Source: Caryophanales bacterium UBA4691
GTDB taxonomy: Bacteria; Bacillota_I; Bacilli_A; RFN20; CAG-826
NCBI GenBank assembly: GCA_002404865.1
Contig: DHKP01000006.1
Span: 1-50,353 of the forward strand
Direction: 5' to 3'
Length of the DNA: 50,353 bases
Shown here: positions 41,811 through 50,353 of the stretch, piece after piece
Layout: every line of letters begins with the position of its first letter
How positions within the stretch are numbered: position 1 is the stretch's first letter
Translations under genes and position numbers: made by a program
Notes under the pieces: generated by a model
Told to the model about the DNA's origin: nothing
Seen by the model: the letters and a program-made list of their open reading frames with translations, nothing else
The model's database searches: none

Positions 41811-42698
41811 TTAATATTTGACCTTCCCTTCCGCGACACGTAGCAAATGTTGACCGTATTCGTTTTTGCTCATCGAATTACCAACGCTCAATATCTCTTC
41901 CTTTGAAATCCATCCGTTTTTATACGCGATTTCTTCAGGGCAGCAAATCTTTAATCCTTGATGTTCTTCTACCGTTTTTACAAATAGAGACGCATCAAAC
42001 AACGATTCGTGAGTCCCCGTATCAAGCCAAGAATATCCGCGCCCTAACAAAGTCACATGTAACTTTTGATCATGGAGATATAAGTTATTTAGGTCAGTAA
42101 TTTCCAACTCTCCACGTGGTGAAGGTTTTACTAGTTTTGCTTTACTAGCCACGCCTTTCGGATAGAAGTACAAACCCGTCACTGCATAATTGCTTTTTGG
42201 ATGTGGGTCTTTCTCAACAATCCTCAAAGGATTTTTGAATTCATCCATTTCCACGACGCCGAATCGTTCTGGGTCATTCACGAAATAACCGTAAATCGTC
42301 GCTAGTCCCTCTTTTTCGGCACGTTCAACGGAATTACGAAGGTGCTTTGTTAATCCGTCACCATAGAAGATATTGTCTCCTAATACCATGGCACACGCTT
42401 CGTCCCCAATGAATTCTTCTCCAATGATAAAAGCTTGCGCTAAACCATCGGGTGAAGGTTGGACCTTATAAGACAAACGAATCCCAAAAGACGATCCGTC
42501 TCCTAAAAGTTCCTTAAATCGAGGAGTATCAGTCGGCGTGCTGATAATCAAAATATCTTTTATACCCGCTAGCATGAGAACACTAAGCGGATAAAAAACC
42601 ATTGGCTTATCGTAAACAGGAAGCAGTTGCTTCGACGTCACTTTAGTTAATGGATATAAACGGGTTCCTGATCCACCCGCGAGAATAATGCCTTTCAT
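41811..42698 (-). CDS. rfbA: Glucose-1-phosphate thymidylyltransferase
   Basis: Starting at ATG 42698 (GAGG seven bases upstream) gives 295 residues and places the nucleotide-binding GIILAGGSGTRLYPLTKVTS at residues 3-22, as in the family; the frame extends further upstream without a ribosome site. KPMVFYPL, LGDNIFYGDGL and the YSWLDTGTHESLFDAS segment are all present. It makes dTDP-glucose from dTTP and glucose-1-phosphate and is the usual point of feedback control by dTDP-rhamnose. First gene of the rfbACDB-wzx-transferase run. Confidence 0.96.
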   Translation of the reverse strand: MKGIILAGGSGTRLYPLTKVTSKQLLPVYDKPMVFYPLSVLMLAGIKDILIISTPTDTPRFKELLGDGSSFGIRLSYKVQPSPDGLAQAFIIGEEFIGDEACAMVLGDNIFYGDGLTKHLRNSVERAEKEGLATIYGYFVNDPERFGVVEMDEFKNPLRIVEKDPHPKSNYAVTGLYFYPKGVASKAKLVKPSPRGELEITDLNNLYLHDQKLHVTLLGRGYSWLDTGTHESLFDASLFVKTVEEHQGLKICCPEEIAYKNGWISKEEILSVGNSMSKNEYGQHLLRVAEGKVKY

Positions 42699-43029
42699 GA
42701 TAAACCTCATTTTAATCAAATGGTTTCGCACCATAAGCATTAGATATTTTACAAAGCAACCTCTTATTATTAAACATCAACGATAGAATTAACTTTCCGT
42801 TTTTGAACACGAATAGTAATCATGTTCAATCTCCCGTTCTATTTTCGAATGATGAGAGCGCAAAACTAAATGGCTGTTTAGGCAAGAAATATTTTCAAAT
42901 TATATTATAATATTTGCATTTCTTAGAGAGGCTCGAAGCACAAAGATTCAAAATACAGCGCTAAAGAACTTCCAGAAAATGAAAAGCTTGTAAATAAAAA
43001 ATGAAATTCAAAAGGACAATAAGTAAGAA
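42699..43029. promoter_or_regulatory. Divergent promoter region of the two polysaccharide transcripts
   Basis: This 331-base gap must hold the promoters of the minus-strand rfb run and the plus-strand glycosyltransferase run. TTGAACA (42803-42809) and TGTTCAA (42823-42829) form a perfect 7-bp inverted repeat with a 13-base spacer, a regulator site candidate. TATAAT at 42906-42911 is the best plus-strand -10, without a good -35. No gene is visible here. Confidence 0.45.
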
Positions 43030-44184
43030 ATGAAAATTGCTTTTTTATCAAACTATATGAATCATCACCAACTCGGCTTGTGTGATAAGCTGTGTGAATT
43101 GGTCGGAGCAGACAATTTTTATTTTGTGCAAGAAGAAGCGCTAACAAAAGAGAAAATGGTTTTAGGATACGGAGACGATTTTTATAAAACTAGAAAATAC
43201 ATTTTACTATTAAACAAAAGCAATACCGATTTGGTTAAACAGGTGATACTGGAATCCGACATTATTATCAATTCTTTCAGCCAAGGTCTAAATCTTCTAG
43301 ATGAAGCTATGAAAAAGAAAAAAGTAATTTTTTGGTATTCTGAAAGGTTATATAAAGATTATAGCTTTATAAAAACTATAGCTAAGTATCTACGGGCATT
43401 AATGTTTTTTAAAAAATATGAAAACGAGAACCAATATCAATTATTAGCTTCTTTTTATGGTTATGACGATATTATGAAAACGGCACCAAAGTTGTTTAGC
43501 AATCATTGTTTTTTATTTGGGTACTTTCCAGTATCTAATTCAAGCAAAGTGTTAAAAAAAGCAATATGCAGCTCTAAATTTAGCTTTTTATTCGTAGGAA
43601 GACTAATCAAATGGAAACATCCGGAAACCGTTTTTGAGGTTGCGCAATTTATGGAGCGTGTCGGTATAGAATATTCAATTGACATTGTAGGGTCTGGCCC
43701 GCTTGAAAAAAAATTAGCTTTGAAAATAGAAAAGCAATACAAGGATAGAATTCATATGCTTGGTCCCACTCGCTTTGACAAAATGAAAAGTCTTTATTTA
43801 CAACATGATTTTTTTATCTTCCCATCGGATCGTAGGGAGGGGTGGGGCGCAACCTTGAATGAAGCAATGTCCTATGGTTGCATACCTCTCGCCAACAAAA
43901 GTGCTGGCTCTGCTATGGTTTTGATTAAAGATGGAATTAATGGATATTTATACAAAAAGCGAATAGAAGAGGCGTTAGTAAAAATGGTAGCCGATTCAAG
44001 TCTAAAAAAACTAAGTGAATTTTCCGAAACAGCAAGTAAAACAATCGTGGAAGGATGGAACTATAATTTGGCTGGAAATAGGCTTTATCAAATATTTTCA
44101 AATGTTCTAAATAAAAAAGATTGTTGTCTTTACGCATCCGGTACGTTAATGTCTCAATACAATACAAAAAAAGGTAAAAAGTAA
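43030..44184 (+). CDS. Glycosyltransferase family 4 protein (GT-B fold)
   Basis: A 384-residue retaining glycosyltransferase. The N-terminal half starts MKIAFLSNYMNHHQLGLCDK. The C-terminal donor-binding half has FLFVGRLIKWKHPETVFEVA (about 177-196), DIVGSGPLEKKL, and the E-x7-E-like EGWGATLNEAMSYG (about 275-288) that binds the nucleotide sugar. Start ATG 43030 has a weak AAGGAC site. It would add one sugar to the lipid-linked repeat unit on the cytosolic side. Acceptor and donor cannot be told from sequence. The gene is AT-rich relative to rfbACDB, typical of acquired, serotype-specific genes. Confidence 0.85.
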   Translation: MKIAFLSNYMNHHQLGLCDKLCELVGADNFYFVQEEALTKEKMVLGYGDDFYKTRKYILLLNKSNTDLVKQVILESDIIINSFSQGLNLLDEAMKKKKVIFWYSERLYKDYSFIKTIAKYLRALMFFKKYENENQYQLLASFYGYDDIMKTAPKLFSNHCFLFGYFPVSNSSKVLKKAICSSKFSFLFVGRLIKWKHPETVFEVAQFMERVGIEYSIDIVGSGPLEKKLALKIEKQYKDRIHMLGPTRFDKMKSLYLQHDFFIFPSDRREGWGATLNEAMSYGCIPLANKSAGSAMVLIKDGINGYLYKKRIEEALVKMVADSSLKKLSEFSETASKTIVEGWNYNLAGNRLYQIFSNVLNKKDCCLYASGTLMSQYNTKKGKK

Positions 44185-44185
44185 G

Positions 44186-45352
44186 ATGGGCAGGCATATT
44201 GTAGTTGTTAGCGATTATGGATATATAAATGGTGGCAATGCAAAAATTGCTATATATACCGCAATAGGTTTGGCTGACTCCGGCGAGGATGTTACCTTTT
44301 TTTGCGGCACGAAAACTATTTGCGACGAATTGAAAGAATCGCAATGTCACCTTCTAGTCTTAAACCAAGAAGACATCCATCAAAAAAATACGTTATTGGC
44401 AATTAAAGAAAATCTTAATAACAAAGTTGCTTACAAAGCTTTTAAAAAACTAATTGATTCATTTGGTGATGACGAAGTTATTGTCCATATTCATTCTTGG
44501 TGCAAGGCTATTTCTTCTTCGCCATTCCGATATCTAAAATCCAAAGGCAATGTAAAAGTTGTTTTGACTTTGCACGATTATTTCTTCGTATGCCCGAACG
44601 GTGGATTATACAACTACAAAAAAGGCAAAATATGCAAGATTGGTAATGATTTCAAATGCTTTTTTACAAATTGTGACAAACATAATTATTGCCAAAAAAT
44701 CTTCCGCTTCATACGTTATAAAAAACAACAAATAGACATGGAAGCTGTCAAAAATTTCATCTATATTTCTAGTACGAATAAAAATGCATTTGAATCAAGA
44801 TACAAAAAAGAGGGCAACTTTTATTACGTTCAAAACTTTGTTGAATTAGGGCAAGAAATGCATATTGATTTCGACAAAAACTCTTTATATTTATATATTG
44901 GAAGAATTTCAGAGGAAAAAGGCATTGACCTTTTTTGCAAAGCGTTAGCCGTGGCTGGCAAGAGAGGAATAATTATTGGAGATGGACCTTTAGCTAAGAA
45001 AATCAAGAAAAAATATCCTTTAAACGAATATCCGGGTTGGCTTTCAAAAGAAGGCATGATTCCATTTATCAAGCGTAGCAAGGCGCTTGTGTTCCCTTCA
45101 AAGTGGTATGAGGCTTCACCTTTAACGCCCATCGAAATGGCGTCTTATGGTTTACCCATTATTTGTAGTTCTGTATGCGCCGCCTCTAACTTTGTGAGTG
45201 AAACAAAATGTGGAGTTGTCTACCACGACTACAACGAGTTACTATCTATATTGAAAGATGATAACTTACGATTGAAATGTCAAAAAACACTCGGAGATTT
45301 TTCCTTAAAAAGGTATATTGAAAACATAAAAAATGTATATAAACAATTGTAG
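44186..45352 (+). CDS. Glycosyltransferase family 4 protein
   Basis: 388 residues, starting one base after the previous stop codon. The N-terminal domain has VVSDYGYINGGNAKIAIYTA and the central HIHSWCKA and LHDYFFVCPNGGLYNYKKGK, with a run of cysteines (KICKIGNDFKCFFTNCDKHNYC, split by my reading at about 155-176) seen in some GT4 enzymes. The donor domain has LYIGRISEEKGIDLFCKALA and KWYEASPLTPIEMASYGLPI (about 307-326), the acidic pair region. It is co-transcribed with its neighbours and the next gene starts within its 3' end. Confidence 0.83.
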   Translation: MGRHIVVVSDYGYINGGNAKIAIYTAIGLADSGEDVTFFCGTKTICDELKESQCHLLVLNQEDIHQKNTLLAIKENLNNKVAYKAFKKLIDSFGDDEVIVHIHSWCKAISSSPFRYLKSKGNVKVVLTLHDYFFVCPNGGLYNYKKGKICKIGNDFKCFFTNCDKHNYCQKIFRFIRYKKQQIDMEAVKNFIYISSTNKNAFESRYKKEGNFYYVQNFVELGQEMHIDFDKNSLYLYIGRISEEKGIDLFCKALAVAGKRGIIIGDGPLAKKIKKKYPLNEYPGWLSKEGMIPFIKRSKALVFPSKWYEASPLTPIEMASYGLPIICSSVCAASNFVSETKCGVVYHDYNELLSILKDDNLRLKCQKTLGDFSLKRYIENIKNVYKQL

Positions 45353-46655
45353 AGCAATCAAATTAAGAAACAACGCATTTGCGGATTTTGTCAAAACAAA
45401 ATCTTTATTTCTTTTTTTGTGGGAATTTTTTCTATTGTTTCTAGCAATTTCTTATGTGCCTCAAAGAGCGAATCCATCTAATTTAATATTAGCCATCATT
45501 CATATTGCGTTTGGCATCGTGTTTGTAATTTATGCAAAAAAAGAGTTACCTGTTTCTTATTTAATAATAGGTGCTATATTCGATATTCTCATACCTTTAA
45601 CCTCGTTCAAAAATATCGAAATCAGGGCTATGACAAATGCAGAATGCCTTTATTGCTTGCTAGCGGAATTGATTCTATATTTTTCTTTTATTTGCGTTGA
45701 CTTAGGAACAATCAACGTCAGAACTGAAAGAATACTTTTCAAGAAATCAAAAATTTCCCGCCTTGAAGAAAAGATCTACGCATTCATTCTTTTAATCGGT
45801 GTATTAAGTCTTCTATATAACTCATACCGTAATGGAATTGCAATTTTTAAGTTCATACACAATGTAAACTACACGGAATCTGAACCATTTCCTTTATATA
45901 GCTTTTTCACCACTCTCCCCTGCCTTTCCATTTTTCTATTGGTCAAAGAGGGAGCTGCAAAAAAGAAAAAAACATACATATTTTTAATTCTATTGTTTAT
46001 TTCATTGCAACTGCTCTCTGGAAAAAGATGGGGCCTATTTGTTTTAGCCATCTTTCTCGCAAGTATTATCGACTTTCGCAAACTTTCTTGCCGTTCGATA
46101 TTGATAATTGGCTCACTTGGAACTCTCTTTTTCCTATTTTATACATTATTTCGTAGCAATAACGAAATTCTTACTACATACAGGCCGTGGTTAAATACAG
46201 AATCGTTGCGTTTGCAGTATAAGTTAACAGAGCTTTATCGCTATTTCGGAATGAGTCAGCGAAACTTCTCTTTGTATTTTACCCCCGAAAATTGCGGACC
46301 ATTATTTCAAAGAACAGGATATTTCTTTTTAAAATTTTTCGGCTTCAAAAACAATTCTAATTTGATTTTCGTTAATGGTTACAATGTCTGCAATATCATC
46401 GGTTATATGCTGATGGATTTTGGCAATTTTTGGTTCATTGGTTTATTTATATGGGGCGCCGCCATGCATCTAATTGATGCGCTACACGAAAAAAAATCGA
46501 GTTCATTGTTACTAAGCATCCTTTTTGGTTTTTCTTTCTTGTCGTTAACGCTTTCTTTTTACGCCTATTTAGATTCTTTCATTTCTTTTGGGGTTGTTTT
46601 CCCAATTGTCTATTTTTCTATTCGCTTTTTTTGTAGAAAGGTTGTTAAAAAATGA
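45333..46655 (+). CDS. Wzy-like oligosaccharide repeat-unit polymerase
   Basis: A 440-residue membrane protein with about 11-12 hydrophobic helices and few conserved motifs, as expected for Wzy polymerases. Its hydrophilic external segment near the middle contains LLSGKRWGLFVLAIF and further on TEYRPW-like and YFGMSQRNFSLYF stretches resembling EpsG/O-antigen polymerase (oligosaccharide repeat unit polymerase) proteins. It overlaps the preceding gene by 20 bases and shares an ATGA overlap with the next. It would join lipid-linked units outside the membrane. Another ligase/polymerase-type gene lies at 29163. Confidence 0.7.
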   Translation: MYINNCRAIKLRNNAFADFVKTKSLFLFLWEFFLLFLAISYVPQRANPSNLILAIIHIAFGIVFVIYAKKELPVSYLIIGAIFDILIPLTSFKNIEIRAMTNAECLYCLLAELILYFSFICVDLGTINVRTERILFKKSKISRLEEKIYAFILLIGVLSLLYNSYRNGIAIFKFIHNVNYTESEPFPLYSFFTTLPCLSIFLLVKEGAAKKKKTYIFLILLFISLQLLSGKRWGLFVLAIFLASIIDFRKLSCRSILIIGSLGTLFFLFYTLFRSNNEILTTYRPWLNTESLRLQYKLTELYRYFGMSQRNFSLYFTPENCGPLFQRTGYFFLKFFGFKNNSNLIFVNGYNVCNIIGYMLMDFGNFWFIGLFIWGAAMHLIDALHEKKSSSLLLSILFGFSFLSLTLSFYAYLDSFISFGVVFPIVYFSIRFFCRKVVKK

Positions 46656-47539
46656 TAACGATACTATGCAGCAACAAAGACGATTTTATGTTCAAACATT
46701 TATCGTCGAACGTAGATACTTTTTATAAAATAGGACTCGTGAACGCACCGATAAAATCAAAAATTACAAAGACGATTGCTATTTTTTTATCAATATTTCA
46801 TCTCCAGTTCCTGCTATATGGTAAGTGGAAACGTTTTATTAAAGGCAACAAATTTATCGTTACAGACGACGTTGGTCTTCACTTAGATGTCGTTAAGTAC
46901 ATAAACAGGTACAAAGATAACTTTACTGTTTTTTTATGCAATCCTGTTAAAACCGTTTCCGGAAAGAGCAATCTCAATAAATTAAAATGCAAGGTCATTA
47001 CCTTCGATAATGGTGATGCCAAAAAGTATAATTTAATCCATTACCATTATTTTTGTCCGTATCTTCCTGAAAAGGTGCCAAGTCAAAATAAATACAATTT
47101 AATGTTCGTTGGATTTGATAAAGGCAGAAGAGAAAAAGTAGAAAGGATAGTGAAGGCAACGCAATTAAATAACAACTATATAAAGATAATAACTGGTACG
47201 ATCTTTGCATTATCTTACGAAGAATATTTAAAAATCCTCTTTGCATCAAAGGCAATCATTGAAATTGTCCAAGATGGCCAGGAAGGAATTACGTTAAGGA
47301 CAATAGAATCGTTGTATTATAAAAAGAAATTAATAACAAACAATATTGGCATACGTAAACTTCCTTTTTATAATCCAAACAATATATTCGTTGTTGAGGA
47401 TTTTAAAAAAATAAACGCTAATGACCTGAAACACTTTTTAGAATCAAATTATTGTAAAATCGATGATGTCTTTTTTAATGAATATAAACCAAATGAATGG
47501 CTGAATAAAATAGAACGGATTGGATTTTTTAATATATAA
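46652..47539 (+). CDS. Probable glycosyltransferase-like polysaccharide locus protein
   Basis: A 295-residue protein whose family I do not firmly recognise. It begins by an ATGA overlap with the Wzy gene. The visible signs of a GT-B-like fold are YNLMFVGFDKGRREKVERIV (about 148-168) and SYEEYLKILFASKAIIEIVQ, then DGQEGITLRTIESLYYKKKL (about 209-230) where the E-x7-E-type donor site would fall. Proteins with the pattern I.DI.Q.GQ.GLT.R..E.L..KKKLIT occur in LPS and capsule loci. No membrane helices apart from a weak hydrophobic patch near 45-55. It is among the most AT-rich genes of the window. Confidence 0.6.
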   Translation: MITILCSNKDDFMFKHLSSNVDTFYKIGLVNAPIKSKITKTIAIFLSIFHLQFLLYGKWKRFIKGNKFIVTDDVGLHLDVVKYINRYKDNFTVFLCNPVKTVSGKSNLNKLKCKVITFDNGDAKKYNLIHYHYFCPYLPEKVPSQNKYNLMFVGFDKGRREKVERIVKATQLNNNYIKIITGTIFALSYEEYLKILFASKAIIEIVQDGQEGITLRTIESLYYKKKLITNNIGIRKLPFYNPNNIFVVEDFKKINANDLKHFLESNYCKIDDVFFNEYKPNEWLNKIERIGFFNI

Positions 47540-47578
47540 TAAGCACTATCGATTTGGATATCGTTTCAAGTAACCTAA

Positions 47579-48742
47579 ATGGAAAAGCAAGCTGGTAATA
47601 ATATACTCCACATTACAAAACGTTATCCTCCTTATGTTGGAGGAATAGAAACAGTCTGCCACGATATTTGTGAAAGCATTCGCGATAATAGTCCTTCAAC
47701 AAACCAACTCGTTTTAGCGTACAACGACAAACCTGAAACAAAAAATGAGATTTACGAAGATATCCATGTTATTCGAGCAGGTGTAGAAAGAGTAATCGCG
47801 TCTCAGCCATTATCAAAAGAATATGGCAAATTAATCAATCAATGCTTTGAGACATTTGAGCCAGATACCATTCATTTTGATTTTCCAAACCCTTACGCTG
47901 CTCATTATTTACTAAAAGCAATGAAGCAATACCACTTCAAGGGCAAATTCATTCTTTTTTGGCATTGCGACATCATTAAACAAAAAATCATTCGAAAACT
48001 ATTCGATGGGCAAACGAAAAAATTAATCGAACGGGCTGATACAATCGTTGTTACAAGCCCGAATTACCTAAAACATACAAGCTTTTTGCCAAGATATCCA
48101 AATAAGCATTACGAAATTTTGCCATTAAGAGTTGGCGATAATCGTCTCATTGTTACTGAAAAAGAACAACAGAATGCACTAGATATTAAAGCGCAATATC
48201 CAAACAAAAAGATTGGTTTTTTCTTTGGACGTCACGTTCCTTATAAGGGCCTAGAATATCTCATTGAAGCAGATAAATATCTTGATCAAAACAAAGTTCA
48301 ATTATTGATTGCGGGCACTGGCCCTTTAACCGAAGAATTAAAAGAAAAAACAAAGGGTTTAGCTAACATCACTTGGTTAGGAAGGTTATCAGAAGATAAC
48401 GTAAATACTTATTTGCTTGCATCTGATTTCTTCGCGTTCCCCTCTATCACTAGGAATGAGGCTTATGGCATCTCACTCGCGGAAGCACTCTATTTTGGAA
48501 AACCCGCCGTCACATTCACAATTCCTGGTTCAGGTGTTAACTGGGTGAATATTGATGGCGAAACTGGTCTAGAAGCTCCAAATAGGGATCCAAAGGCTTT
48601 AGCAAGCAATATTACAAAGCTCGTCGAAGATAAATCGCTATACGAAAAATTATCAAAAGGTGCTTACGATAGAGCACATCTATATTTCACAAAAGAACAT
48701 TTCACTAAAAGAGTGTTAGAAATCTTTAGCGAACCAAAATAA
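47579..48742 (+). CDS. Glycosyltransferase family 4 protein
   Basis: 387 residues. The acceptor domain opens with ILHITKRYPPYVGGIETVCH (about 9-28), the GG-E motif typical of mannosyl/glucosyl GT4 enzymes, and the donor domain has KIGFFFGRHVPYKGLEYLIE, LIAGTGPLTEEL and FPSITRNEAYGISLAEALYF (about 283-302) with the E-x7-E pair. The start at ATG 47579 has no clear ribosome site; the next in-frame methionine is inside the conserved part, so I keep 47579. It is the last plus-strand gene of the run and ends seven bases before the convergent manC stop. Confidence 0.87.
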   Translation: MEKQAGNNILHITKRYPPYVGGIETVCHDICESIRDNSPSTNQLVLAYNDKPETKNEIYEDIHVIRAGVERVIASQPLSKEYGKLINQCFETFEPDTIHFDFPNPYAAHYLLKAMKQYHFKGKFILFWHCDIIKQKIIRKLFDGQTKKLIERADTIVVTSPNYLKHTSFLPRYPNKHYEILPLRVGDNRLIVTEKEQQNALDIKAQYPNKKIGFFFGRHVPYKGLEYLIEADKYLDQNKVQLLIAGTGPLTEELKEKTKGLANITWLGRLSEDNVNTYLLASDFFAFPSITRNEAYGISLAEALYFGKPAVTFTIPGSGVNWVNIDGETGLEAPNRDPKALASNITKLVEDKSLYEKLSKGAYDRAHLYFTKEHFTKRVLEIFSEPK

Positions 48743-48749
48743 AAGACGA

Positions 48750-49733
48750 TTACTTTTTCTCTTCTAATATCTTTTTAATCTCATCGGATTTATCGACATT
48801 CGTCACATAGATGCCGTCTTTTGAGGCGGATACGATGACGTCTTTTAATCCGTTCACAATAATCGGCGTATTTGTTTCATTAACGATTTTAACGTTCTTG
48901 CAGTCGTTAATGATTCCTTTTCCGAATACTGATCCTTCCATGAAATCCGTGAAAGCGTTCCAACTACCTAAATCTTCCCAGCGACCACTAAATCTCATCA
49001 CACGAATACTTGATTCATGCTCCACTACCGCGTAATCAACGCTGATTTTAGTTGCGGTATCATAATGCTCAAAGAACGATTTGTAGTCCTTAAATCCTAG
49101 TAAATCCTTCGCGCGATTAAGAATATATCCTGACTTAAATCCAAAAATTCCAGCATTCCACAAAGCACCTTGCTCAATGTATTTTTTTGCGGTTTCAATA
49201 TCTGGTTTCTCCGTAAAACGAAGAACCTCGCTTACTGGTCTATTATCTTTAGGAATGATGTAACCATATTTAAAAGTTGGTTCAGTTGGTTCAATACCAA
49301 TCAAAGACAAATTTGATTTATTCTCGTTAACAATAGAGTCTAATTTCTTAAGCGTTTCAAAATAATCATCATCGACATAAGGATCAACCGGGCAAACAAT
49401 GACGGATTCATTCTCGTCAACATGCATAATGTCACGTAAATAAGCGACCGCTAAAGCGATTGCGGGGAATGTATCTCTTCTTGCTGGTTCAATGGAAATA
49501 TGAATATCTTCGCCAAGCTGTTCTTTTAATAATGGGATTTGTGCTTCTCCTGCCGCGATTAAAATATTCGCGTCAGAATCAATACGCTTAATCGAATGGT
49601 ACATCCTTTGCACCATTGATTCATACGCGCCCTCTTTGTTCTTAAAGAACGGGATGAATTGTTTAGACCGAATATCGTTAGAAAGAGGCCATAGCCTTTT
49701 TCCTGATCCACCTGATAGTAAGATAATATTCAT
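48750..49733 (-). CDS. manC: Mannose-1-phosphate guanylyltransferase
   Basis: 327 residues, with the nucleotidyltransferase signature IILLSGGSGKRLWPLSNDIR (about 3-22), SKQFIPFF, EPARRDTFPAIALAVAYL (about 82-99), VCPVDPYVDDDYF and FTEKPDIETAKKYIEQG, and GIFGF. It matches the guanylyltransferase half of ManC and ends without the phosphomannose-isomerase domain of the longer enzymes. It makes GDP-mannose from GTP and mannose-1-phosphate. No manB, gmd or fcl is in the window, so GDP-mannose is probably used directly. The gene stands on the minus strand immediately downstream of IS-disrupted sequence. Confidence 0.88.
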   Translation of the reverse strand: MNIILLSGGSGKRLWPLSNDIRSKQFIPFFKNKEGAYESMVQRMYHSIKRIDSDANILIAAGEAQIPLLKEQLGEDIHISIEPARRDTFPAIALAVAYLRDIMHVDENESVIVCPVDPYVDDDYFETLKKLDSIVNENKSNLSLIGIEPTEPTFKYGYIIPKDNRPVSEVLRFTEKPDIETAKKYIEQGALWNAGIFGFKSGYILNRAKDLLGFKDYKSFFEHYDTATKISVDYAVVEHESSIRVMRFSGRWEDLGSWNAFTDFMEGSVFGKGIINDCKNVKIVNETNTPIIVNGLKDVIVSASKDGIYVTNVDKSDEIKKILEEKK

Positions 49734-49912
49734 ATAACGTTTTTTAACCTTCCAAATATTCTAGCAAAGTCTTTAATAAAACTCGCTAGGTGATTGCAAC
49801 TACCATTATCTAGATGTGCAAGAATTGCTCTACTCACAATATCAAAATATATTTGTTCATTAGATAAATACTTTATTGATTTTATTTGCTTGCTTCGAAA
49901 TGCACTAGTCAA
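49730..49912 (-). pseudogene. 3' fragment of a gene cut by the right-hand IS
   Basis: A 60-codon frame whose stop overlaps the manC start by a few bases. The residues read IKSIKYLSNEQIYFDIVSRA, then ILAHLDNGSCNHLASFIKDF and ARIFGRLKNVI. It is open through the boundary with the IS3-like element, without its own ribosome site, so it looks like the tail of a gene that preceded manC and lost its 5' part when the IS inserted. The family is not recognised. A chance frame is possible. Confidence 0.4.
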
Positions 49913-50353
49913 CGATAAGTAGACAGTATTGCAGGAAGTTGTAGACAGGTTCTTGGGGTTTTGGAGCCACCGAGCTTCTTGAGGTACTCATCCTTGTACT
50001 GTTTCGGGGTGAGGTAGCCAAGGCAGCACATCGGCCTTTCCTCGTTGAAGAACCTTATGTATTCCCTAACTTGGGCGGGGACGTCCCCGCAATCCTTGAT
50101 GTCGAAATCGATGAAAAGCTCTGTCTTGACCCAGCCGTTGATCGATTCCATCGCGCCGTTCTGGGTCGGCGTGCCGGGATCGGGCATCGTCCTCGTGATA
50201 TCGTATGGGAGAAGGAGCTCGTTGAAGGCCTTCGAAGAGTACACGGACCCGTGGTCGGTATGGAATGATAAAGTAAATATATTTTTTACCATTTTAGGGA
50301 AAATATCCTTCGCCAATGTTGGCTAATCCTCTTTGAACAACTCCTCCTTTCCT
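49909..50353 (-). pseudogene. IS3-like rve transposase C-terminal part with in-frame stop (runs off window)
   Basis: The minus-strand frame carries the integrase core end: FHTDHGSVYSSKAFNELL with the second catalytic Asp, TPTQNGAMESINGWVKTELF with the Glu, then FDIKDCGDVPAQVREYIRFF and NEERPMCCLGYLTPKQYKDE, as in IS3-family (IS150 group) OrfB. Reading upstream in the same frame, GKEELFKED is followed by TAG (50323-50325) and PTLAKDIFPKM, so a nonsense codon interrupts the gene; a TTG at 50316 is the only start after it. GTCTAC occurs twice near the element end (about 49920-49950). Composition is GC-rich against the host, like the left-hand IS. Confidence 0.75.

Noticed and set aside
45333..46655. 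A sensor or transporter identity for the multi-helix protein
   Set aside because: No kinase, ABC or MFS motif; position inside a glycosyltransferase run with overlapping starts and the helix pattern favour a Wzy polymerase.
1..50353. Reassignment of TGA to tryptophan, as in many Mollicutes
   Set aside because: Genes such as the TetR regulator end in TGA at the expected place, TGG is used freely for Trp, and no conserved domain is interrupted by TGA outside clear pseudogenes.

Overview
This 50.4 kb window looks like a plastic, accessory-rich stretch of the chromosome of a low-GC Gram-positive bacterium, most likely a gut-associated member of Bacillota (Bacilli/Erysipelotrichia-like). The support is indirect: AT-rich coding sequence, Shine-Dalgarno sites of the AGGAG type, a GHKL/LytTR regulatory pair, KtrAB-type potassium uptake, oleate hydratase and a Wzx/Wzy/Wzz surface-polysaccharide locus without outer-membrane functions. 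TGA, TAA and TAG all act as stops, so the code is standard. I see no rRNA, tRNA or CRISPR array. The window is bounded by mobile elements visibly richer in GC than the host genes: an IS21-like element inserted in an IS256-family transposase on the left (1-841) and an IS3-like rve transposase on the right (49909-50353).

Layout. (1) 1-4333: IS elements, an ECF-type sigma factor, a tandem DUF1508 protein, an intact RelB antitoxin next to a toxin broken by a frameshift and a nonsense codon, and a TetR regulator. (2) 4475-8200: oleate hydratase, a strong hairpin terminator, a two-helix membrane protein whose promoter appears to hold a G9 tract, then two fused gene ruins (a PreT/GltD-like flavin oxidoreductase and an AAA-ATPase C-terminus). 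(3) 8465-19817: a surface/glycan module on the minus strand. A LytTR response regulator and GHKL kinase are followed by a membrane-tethered, domain-inverted GH3 glycosidase, an abutting 1393-residue Ig-like surface protein and a DUF6273 surface protein. (4) 20000-29060: an ATPase/toxin-antitoxin island with five full-length AAA/ABC-type ATPases, remnants of others, three antitoxin-like genes without toxins and a probable type I toxin-antitoxin pair at 24096-24192. (5) 29163-34089: Wzy/ligase-like membrane protein, Wzz-like chain-length protein and another DUF234-type ATPase. (6) 34090-35018: gene ruins. (7) 35019-37012: potassium uptake ktrB-ktrA. (8) 37040-49733: polysaccharide locus: rfbACDB, flippase and initiating sugar transferase on the minus strand, divergent from glycosyltransferases and a Wzy polymerase, with a convergent mannose-1-phosphate guanylyltransferase.

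How the genes may work together. The rfbACDB products would make dTDP-L-rhamnose. The sugar transferase at 37040 would start a lipid-linked unit, the glycosyltransferases extend it, the flippase export it, and the Wzy-like and Wzz-like proteins polymerise it and set its length. The kinase/regulator pair probably controls the glycosidase/Ig genes that follow it.

The most distinctive signals are regulatory repeats in front of the ATPase genes. Two tandem paralogous ATPases each have short repeats spaced in whole DNA helical turns (TGATAA at 24529-24592; AGTTCTAAA at 25685-25770). Two unrelated-site DUF234-type ATPases each have exactly two tandem 15-bp repeats differing by one pyrimidine transition (21708-21737 and 34109-34138). 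Other signals worth checking are the G-tract promoter at 7085-7110 and the 28-residue toxin-like ORF with an antisense promoter and terminator.
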